DNA of 64,000 nt from Modicisalibacter luteus DSM 23508 (GTDB lineage: Bacteria; Pseudomonadota; Gammaproteobacteria; Pseudomonadales; Halomonadaceae). The notes beneath the pieces are model-generated. The model was not told the origin of the DNA. It searched no databases and saw only the letters and a list, made by a program, of their open reading frames with translations. Within the stretch, counting starts at the first letter, position 1. The number at the start of each line of letters is the position of its first letter. Positions 59,527-64,000 of this stretch are shown piece after piece. The stretch lies in assembly GCF_000378505.1 (NCBI RefSeq), contig NZ_KB899996.1:1-64000 (forward strand), in the 5' to 3' direction. A program made the position numbers and the translations under genes.

Positions 59527-61908
59527 GTGTTACTACCGCGCTTGAAAGCACGGTTGAGTCATTGGCTTGCGCTCATGTTGCTACTACTCATGGCAATGCC
59601 GGCCTTGGCCCAACAGGCAGAGACCACAGAGGGAGGCACCGCCAGCGACACGGTGGCTTACTCCACTCTGGCCGACCTGCTCGAGAACGATGCCACACGC
59701 CAACACCTGATCGAGCAATTACGCACCCTGGCCAGTGACGGCTCCGTCCCAGCCATTGAGGCACCCGGTGTGATTGCGGCTCAAGAGGCCAGCGCGCCAG
59801 ATCCCGCCGAAACCTCCCTGGCCCGACGCCTGGCCGAGACCACCAGCGAGATCGCCAGTGGCCTGGGCCACCAGTTCACTGCACTGGTCGAGGCCCTGGG
59901 CAGTCTAGTCACCTCGGCCAGCACCGATGCGGGACCACGGATCAGCATGGCCGAGATCACCGATGCGGCCTTGAACCTGGCAATGGTCATCATTGCGACC
60001 TTTGTCACCTTCATGATCTTGCGCAGTTTGGCGAGACCACTATTCAGCCGGGTCAGTCACTGGTCGCAGCACAGTAGTGGACGTAGCCCTTTGCTACGTG
60101 TCATCGCTGCCGTAGCGTTTGCCGCCCTGATTGATGTCATTGTCGTCGCCCTGGCTTATGTCGGCGGCAACCTGATCGCTACCTTCCTGATCGGTGAAAC
60201 GGGTGAGCTCTCAACGCGCGCCTCGCTGTTCCTCAATGCCTTCCTGATCATCGAACTCATCAAGGCGGCGATTCGCATGCTCTTCTCGTCTCGCTACGAG
60301 GGACTGCGCTTATTACCGGCCTCGACCCAGGAGGCCGCACACTGGAACCGCTGGCTGGCCACATTGACCGGCTTTGTAGGCTACGGCATGCTGGTAGTCG
60401 TACCCATCATCAACTTCTACCTCTCGCCAGCGCTGGGACGCGGTATAGGCCTGATCATCATGCTACTGGCCTTCGCCTACGCGACCGTCTTTGTACTGAA
60501 GAATCGACTCAAGCTGCGCCATGCATTGGAAGCGCGTGCCGCCAAGGCCAGCATGGGTGCCTCGCGTGTCGCCCTTACCCTGCTGGCCAAAACCTGGCAC
60601 TGGCTCGCCATCGCCTACTTCCTGATCGTCCTGTTGCTGAGCATAGTACGGCCCGAAGATGCACTGCCCAGTGTCATGCTGGCTACCCTGCAGACTTTGA
60701 TCATCGTTGGCATCGGCCTACTGCTCTCTGGGGTACTGACTCAGTTGATAGGCAAGCGCATCATGCTTTCCGATGATCTGCGCCGCAAGCTGCCTAAGCT
60801 CGAGGTGCGGTTGAATGCTTATATTCCTACTTTCCTCAAGGTGATCCGAGCCATCATCCTGATCACCGTGGTACTTCTGGTGCTGAATGCCTGGGGTGTG
60901 TTCGACCTGGCAGCCTGGTACGCCACCGATGCGGGCGCAGGAACCGTCAGCAAATTGATCGATGTGATCATTATTCTGGTCATCGCGGCCGCCCTGTGGA
61001 TTGCCTTGGCTAGCCTGATCGAACATCGCCTGAGTCCCGAAACCGGCACCGGCGAGCCTTCTGCCCGCGCCAAGACGCTGCTCAGCCTGTTCCGCAATGC
61101 CTTGGCGATCGCCCTGATCACCATGACCGGCATGATCGTACTGGCCGAAATCGGTATCAACATCGGGCCGCTGATTGCCGGCGCTGGGGTGCTGGGCCTG
61201 GCAATAGGCTTCGGTGCCCAGAAGCTGGTTCAAGACATCATCACCGGCATCTTCATCCAGGTGGAAAACGCCATGAACACCGGTGACGTGGTATCAGTGG
61301 GCGGCATCACCGGCACGGCCGAGCGCTTGAGTATCCGCTCGGTGGGCATTCGCGACCTGTCCGGCACCTATCACATCGTGCCGTTTTCCAGCGTCGACAC
61401 GGTGTCCAACTACATGCGCGAATTCGGTAACCACGTTGGTGAATACGGCATCGCCTATCGCGAGAACATCGATCACGCCATTGAACATCTCCAGGCCGCT
61501 TTCGAGGAACTCAAGGCTAGCGAGGAGCACGGCAACAAGATCCTGGCGCCGCTCACCGTGGCGGGGGTCACTGCCTTGGCGGACAGCTCGGTGAATATCC
61601 GCGTAATCATCAAGACCACCCCCGGCGATCAATGGGGCGTAGGACGCGCCTACAATCGTCTGGTCAAGATGCATTTCGATGCCGCCGGTATCGAGATTCC
61701 GTTCCCGCATACCACGCTGTACTTCGGCGAGAACAAGGACGGTACGGCACCGCCGGCCCATCTGCGCCTGGCCGAGGACCGTCGCCAGGCAGTGGAGACA
61801 CAGCCGGAACGACCCGACGACACGTCGGGCACCGAAACCTACCGGGCAAGCGATCCATCCCACCGCAAGCCGGATGCGGATGACATAGACGACCCCCAAG
61901 CACGTTGA
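59527..61908 (+). CDS. Large MscS-family mechanosensitive channel (YbiO-like)
   Basis: 793-residue membrane protein with a signal peptide (ending near PALA-QQ), a periplasmic region and about ten further hydrophobic helices. The conserved MscS pore helix and beta domain follow: IGPLIAGAGVLGLAIGFGAQKLVQD, then IFIQVENAMNTGDVV. The C-terminal cytoplasmic cage follows, and the tail is hydrophilic and Pro/Arg/Asp-rich. Size and topology fit the moderate-conductance YbiO group rather than small MscS. Such channels release osmolytes on hypo-osmotic shock, important for a halophile. The start is GTG with GGAGG 8 bases upstream. Confidence 0.92.
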   Translation: MLLPRLKARLSHWLALMLLLLMAMPALAQQAETTEGGTASDTVAYSTLADLLENDATRQHLIEQLRTLASDGSVPAIEAPGVIAAQEASAPDPAETSLARRLAETTSEIASGLGHQFTALVEALGSLVTSASTDAGPRISMAEITDAALNLAMVIIATFVTFMILRSLARPLFSRVSHWSQHSSGRSPLLRVIAAVAFAALIDVIVVALAYVGGNLIATFLIGETGELSTRASLFLNAFLIIELIKAAIRMLFSSRYEGLRLLPASTQEAAHWNRWLATLTGFVGYGMLVVVPIINFYLSPALGRGIGLIIMLLAFAYATVFVLKNRLKLRHALEARAAKASMGASRVALTLLAKTWHWLAIAYFLIVLLLSIVRPEDALPSVMLATLQTLIIVGIGLLLSGVLTQLIGKRIMLSDDLRRKLPKLEVRLNAYIPTFLKVIRAIILITVVLLVLNAWGVFDLAAWYATDAGAGTVSKLIDVIIILVIAAALWIALASLIEHRLSPETGTGEPSARAKTLLSLFRNALAIALITMTGMIVLAEIGINIGPLIAGAGVLGLAIGFGAQKLVQDIITGIFIQVENAMNTGDVVSVGGITGTAERLSIRSVGIRDLSGTYHIVPFSSVDTVSNYMREFGNHVGEYGIAYRENIDHAIEHLQAAFEELKASEEHGNKILAPLTVAGVTALADSSVNIRVIIKTTPGDQWGVGRAYNRLVKMHFDAAGIEIPFPHTTLYFGENKDGTAPPAHLRLAEDRRQAVETQPERPDDTSGTETYRASDPSHRKPDADDIDDPQAR

Positions 61909-61928
61909 TTGCGTCGCCTGGGTACAAG

Positions 61929-61958
61929 AAGGGCTGCCGATCCGGCAGCCCTTTTTTC
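61929..61958 (+). terminator. Terminator of the MscS-family gene
   Basis: GGGCTGCCG / CGGCAGCCC with an ATC loop is followed by six T, 22 bases after the stop codon. Confidence 0.9.
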
Positions 61959-62129
61959 GTGAGCATAGCGAACGCAGAATTACTGAGTCGTTATCAGCAT
62001 TACCACACTAAGCAGCACAGCGATGCCCCCCGCAACCACCCTGGTACGACCGCCCGGTGATTCCCCTGCTCCCGACTCGATGGAGGTCTGCGCGGCGCTG
62101 GTGCCCAGTGGGGGTGGCTTACTCAGGGC

Positions 62130-62157
62130 ATAAAAAAGGGCGCCATGCGGCGCCCAG
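62130..62157 (-). terminator. Terminator of the hemX-hemY transcript
   Basis: On the minus strand GGGCGCC / GGCGCCC with a GCAT loop is followed by six T, about 20 bases after the hemY stop codon. The 170 bases between this and the channel-gene terminator hold no gene I trust. Confidence 0.88.
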
Positions 62158-62177
62158 GAGAGCAAAGCGAAGTCGGC

Positions 62178-63401
62178 CTACCGGTTGCTGTCGCTGGGTT
62201 GCGGCAGTGCAGGCAGTGACTTGTCGAGCAGTTCGACACTCTGGCGGTAGTAAAGCTGGCTCTTGTTATGCTCGCCCAAATTGGCAAACAGACGAGCCAG
62301 CTCGGCACAGACCACGCCACTCGGACGCTGACGCTGGCTGGCCTCGAAGTATTCCTGCGCTTTGCCCCAATAGGCATTGCGCAGCGATAACCGCCCTAAG
62401 GTCAACAGGAGGTCAGGATCGTTGGGGCGCTCCTGTAACCATTTCTCGGCGTAGGCCAGCTGACGTCCGGGATCGACATTGAGCAGCCCGTAACGCAGCA
62501 CAAGGCGGCTGTCCCAGCGCTCCTTGAGAGAATGCCGCAATAGCCGTTCGGCAATGCCCTCCTCCTTGCCTCTTACCAACGCCTCGGTATACAGCCCGAC
62601 CAGCTCAACATCACTGCGCAGATGATCGGGCATGTCCGCCCACAGGTTGCGGACCCGCTCGACATTGCCGGGGTGACGCGCCGCCTGCAGGATCAACTCG
62701 CGATAGGCACGCTGCTCCAGCTCGTGGCGCTCTTCCTGTGTGACCAGTTGCTGACGAGCCATGCGCGGCATTAGCCGGCGGATACCTTCCCAGTCGTTGA
62801 CGCTCAGGTAGGCCTGCTTGAGCAGCTTGAGTACCTGCGGATGCTCGGGCAGTTGTTTCTCGAGGCGCGTCAACGTCGCCAAGGCCTCCTCGAATTGCTG
62901 ACGATCGAGCATCAGCTGGGCCTGGACCATGCCTACGGCTGTATCGGCGCCTTCGGTGCTGTTGTGCGCGCGGCGCAGCAGCGTGTCGGCCTGCTCGTAG
63001 CGCCCCTGATAATGGGCAGCCAGCGCGGCAGACAGGTAGTTGACCAATGGCGTACTAGAGTCGTCTGCCGCCTTGGTCAGTGCCTTTTCGGCGCGCTTCC
63101 AGCGACCTTCGGCCAGCGCCACCAGGCCACGCACGGTACGGCGCATGGCATTGCGGTTGCGGTTGCGGCTGTTCCAGACCTTGAGACGGCTGACCGGGCG
63201 GCGCATGCGCATCAATAGGCGCAACACGAAATGCAGCACGAAGAATACGCCCAGTAGCACCACGAGCCCGAACCAGAACGAGGTCTGGAAAGAGGTGTCG
63301 CCCACGCGCACCAGCCAGTAGCCGGGCAATGACTGCATCAACTGGCCTAGCAAGGCACCCAGTGCCAGGCCGATAACGACGATGAGGATCAGCTTTCTCA
63401 T
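62178..63401 (-). CDS. hemY: HemY protein (TPR-containing, haem biosynthesis-associated)
   Basis: 407-residue inner-membrane protein of the gammaproteobacterial HemY family (unrelated to Bacillus protoporphyrinogen oxidase HemY). It has two N-terminal transmembrane helices (about 4-24 and 41-62) and the HemY_N region with RRPVSRLKVWNSRNRNRNAMRR-like basic stretch. A long cytoplasmic/periplasmic array of TPR-like helices follows (e.g. GRWKRAEKALTKAADDS, GRYEQADTLLRRAHN). Exact role in haem metabolism is unresolved. It is coupled to hemX by a 4-base overlap. Confidence 0.93.
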   Translation of the reverse strand: MRKLILIVVIGLALGALLGQLMQSLPGYWLVRVGDTSFQTSFWFGLVVLLGVFFVLHFVLRLLMRMRRPVSRLKVWNSRNRNRNAMRRTVRGLVALAEGRWKRAEKALTKAADDSSTPLVNYLSAALAAHYQGRYEQADTLLRRAHNSTEGADTAVGMVQAQLMLDRQQFEEALATLTRLEKQLPEHPQVLKLLKQAYLSVNDWEGIRRLMPRMARQQLVTQEERHELEQRAYRELILQAARHPGNVERVRNLWADMPDHLRSDVELVGLYTEALVRGKEEGIAERLLRHSLKERWDSRLVLRYGLLNVDPGRQLAYAEKWLQERPNDPDLLLTLGRLSLRNAYWGKAQEYFEASQRQRPSGVVCAELARLFANLGEHNKSQLYYRQSVELLDKSLPALPQPSDSNR

Positions 63402-64000
63402 GCGTCACCACTCCCGCCGCCTTGGCGACGTGTCATGAAATCTCGCAGGGCCTGCAGCGACTGGCTGATGTCCGGCAGCTCAGGGCGAATCGTCTTGTCC
63501 ATCAGTGAGCGAAGCGTGTCCAGGACCTGCTGAACGCCATCACTCTCGGTGTCATAGTAACCCTCGATCAGGGTGACTGCCTTCTCCAGGCTGGCCTGAT
63601 AGAGCTCGGGGTTCGCCTGAAGCAATGCCAACTGGGCCTGCTCCAGCTGCAGACGTACATTCTGGCGCAGGTAGGATTCCTGCTCAGGCGTCATCAAGGC
63701 TTCCAGGGCCTGGTCATGACGGCGCACGACGACCAGCTCCTTGATCTCCTGCCACAGACGAGACAGTTGCTGCTGCCAGGCACCCTCGACCGTGGAGGTG
63801 TCGCCTCCCTCGGCGGCGATCTGCTCAATGTCCTGCTGCAAGGGCAGCTTGGCAAGCTGCTCCTGCTGCGCCATGAGTTGCAGGTAAAGCCCCGTACGGT
63901 CAATGTTGGGTACCGATTGCAGTTCACCCAACTCGGATTGGATGGCACGCCGCACCGGCGTCAGGGCAGGGTTGTCGGTCTGAGCCAAACGCTCATCGGC
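63398..64000 (-). CDS. hemX: HemX (uroporphyrinogen-III C-methyltransferase-like), 3' part
   Basis: C-terminal about 200 residues of HemX, open to the right edge of the window; no start codon lies inside (a TTG at 63988 is read as an internal Leu). The visible part is helical, with the family phrases PNIDRTGLYLQLMAQQEQL and QLEQAQLALLQANPELYQASL. HemX anchors a complex with HemY in haem-synthesising gammaproteobacteria. It normally lies after hemC-hemD, which should be found just beyond the window. Confidence 0.9.
   Translation of the reverse strand, partial: ADERLAQTDNPALTPVRRAIQSELGELQSVPNIDRTGLYLQLMAQQEQLAKLPLQQDIEQIAAEGGDTSTVEGAWQQQLSRLWQEIKELVVVRRHDQALEALMTPEQESYLRQNVRLQLEQAQLALLQANPELYQASLEKAVTLIEGYYDTESDGVQQVLDTLRSLMDKTIRPELPDISQSLQALRDFMTRRQGGGSGDA

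Noticed and set aside
61980-62165. 61-residue minus-strand ORF with a C-terminal hydrophobic segment
   Set aside because: Its start lies upstream of the hemY terminator hairpin and the reading frame runs through the hairpin and U-tract. No internal start with a ribosome-binding site was found. A short tail-anchored protein cannot be fully excluded.

Overview
The window looks like core chromosome of a GC-rich gammaproteobacterium, most probably a member of the Halomonadaceae (Halomonas/Chromohalobacter type). The reasons are gene order and protein character. Long blocks follow the Pseudomonas/Halomonas order: pilU-pilT / yggS-proC-yggT-metX-metW; sfsA-aminotransferase / dksA-gluQ-cbrX-cbrA-cbrB-[sRNA]-pcnB-folK-panB-panC-panD; and rimP-nusA-infB-rbfA-truB-rpsO-pnp behind an initiator tRNA. 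No plasmid or IS element was seen. The family assignment is an inference, because no 16S rRNA lies in the window.

Layout. 1-2.7 kb: tyrS (minus) with a terminator, a possible rRNA-type promoter at the left edge, and anmK. 2.7-9.6 kb: the type IV pilus retraction ATPases pilT and pilU (minus), facing a plus-strand run of PLP-binding protein, proC, yggT, metX-metW and a DUF4426 protein. 9.6-12.4 kb: ChaN-like protein, sfsA and an aminotransferase (minus). 12.5-23.6 kb: dksA, gluQ, the CbrA/CbrB carbon-nitrogen two-component system, pcnB, folK and the pantothenate genes. 23.7-24.9 kb: a thiolase. 25.0-33.6 kb (minus): the pnp to rimP translation and RNA-metabolism cluster. 33.7-46.9 kb (mostly minus): initiator tRNA-Met, tRNA-Leu(GAG), secG, tpiA, glmM, folP, ftsH, rlmE / yhbY, greA, carB, carA and dapB. 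47-48.5 kb: a phytase-like lipoprotein and an RcnB-like protein. 48.6-56.9 kb: dnaJ-dnaK-grpE with heat-shock promoters, recN, fur, bamE, rnfH-ratA and smpB. 56.9-57.3 kb: tmRNA (ssrA). 57.3-59.5 kb: a small accessory strip of short, poorly recognised genes. 59.5-61.9 kb: a large MscS-family channel. 62.1-64 kb: hemY and the 3' part of hemX.

The most interesting element lies between cbrB and pcnB, about 18.64-19.37 kb. No credible protein gene is present. On the plus strand there is a sigma-54 type -24/-12 promoter (GG-N10-GC), preceded by TGTTACC / GGTAACA half-sites and an AT-rich bend. It is followed by about 490 nt carrying nine clusters of A-rich triplet motifs (AAC/AAG/AAT repeats) and ending in a strong hairpin. 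This is the architecture of the Pseudomonas CrcZ RNA, a CbrB/RpoN-driven decoy for Hfq-Crc in carbon catabolite repression. The sequence here is longer and carries more motifs than I recall for Pseudomonas. The same TGTTACC/GGTAACA half-sites recur in a tight cluster ahead of panB.

Other regulatory signals include sigma-32-like promoters before both grpE and dnaK, a consensus promoter for the initiator tRNA, a dksA promoter, several clear rho-independent terminators (some bidirectional), and a hairpin in the rpsO leader that may serve S15 autoregulation.
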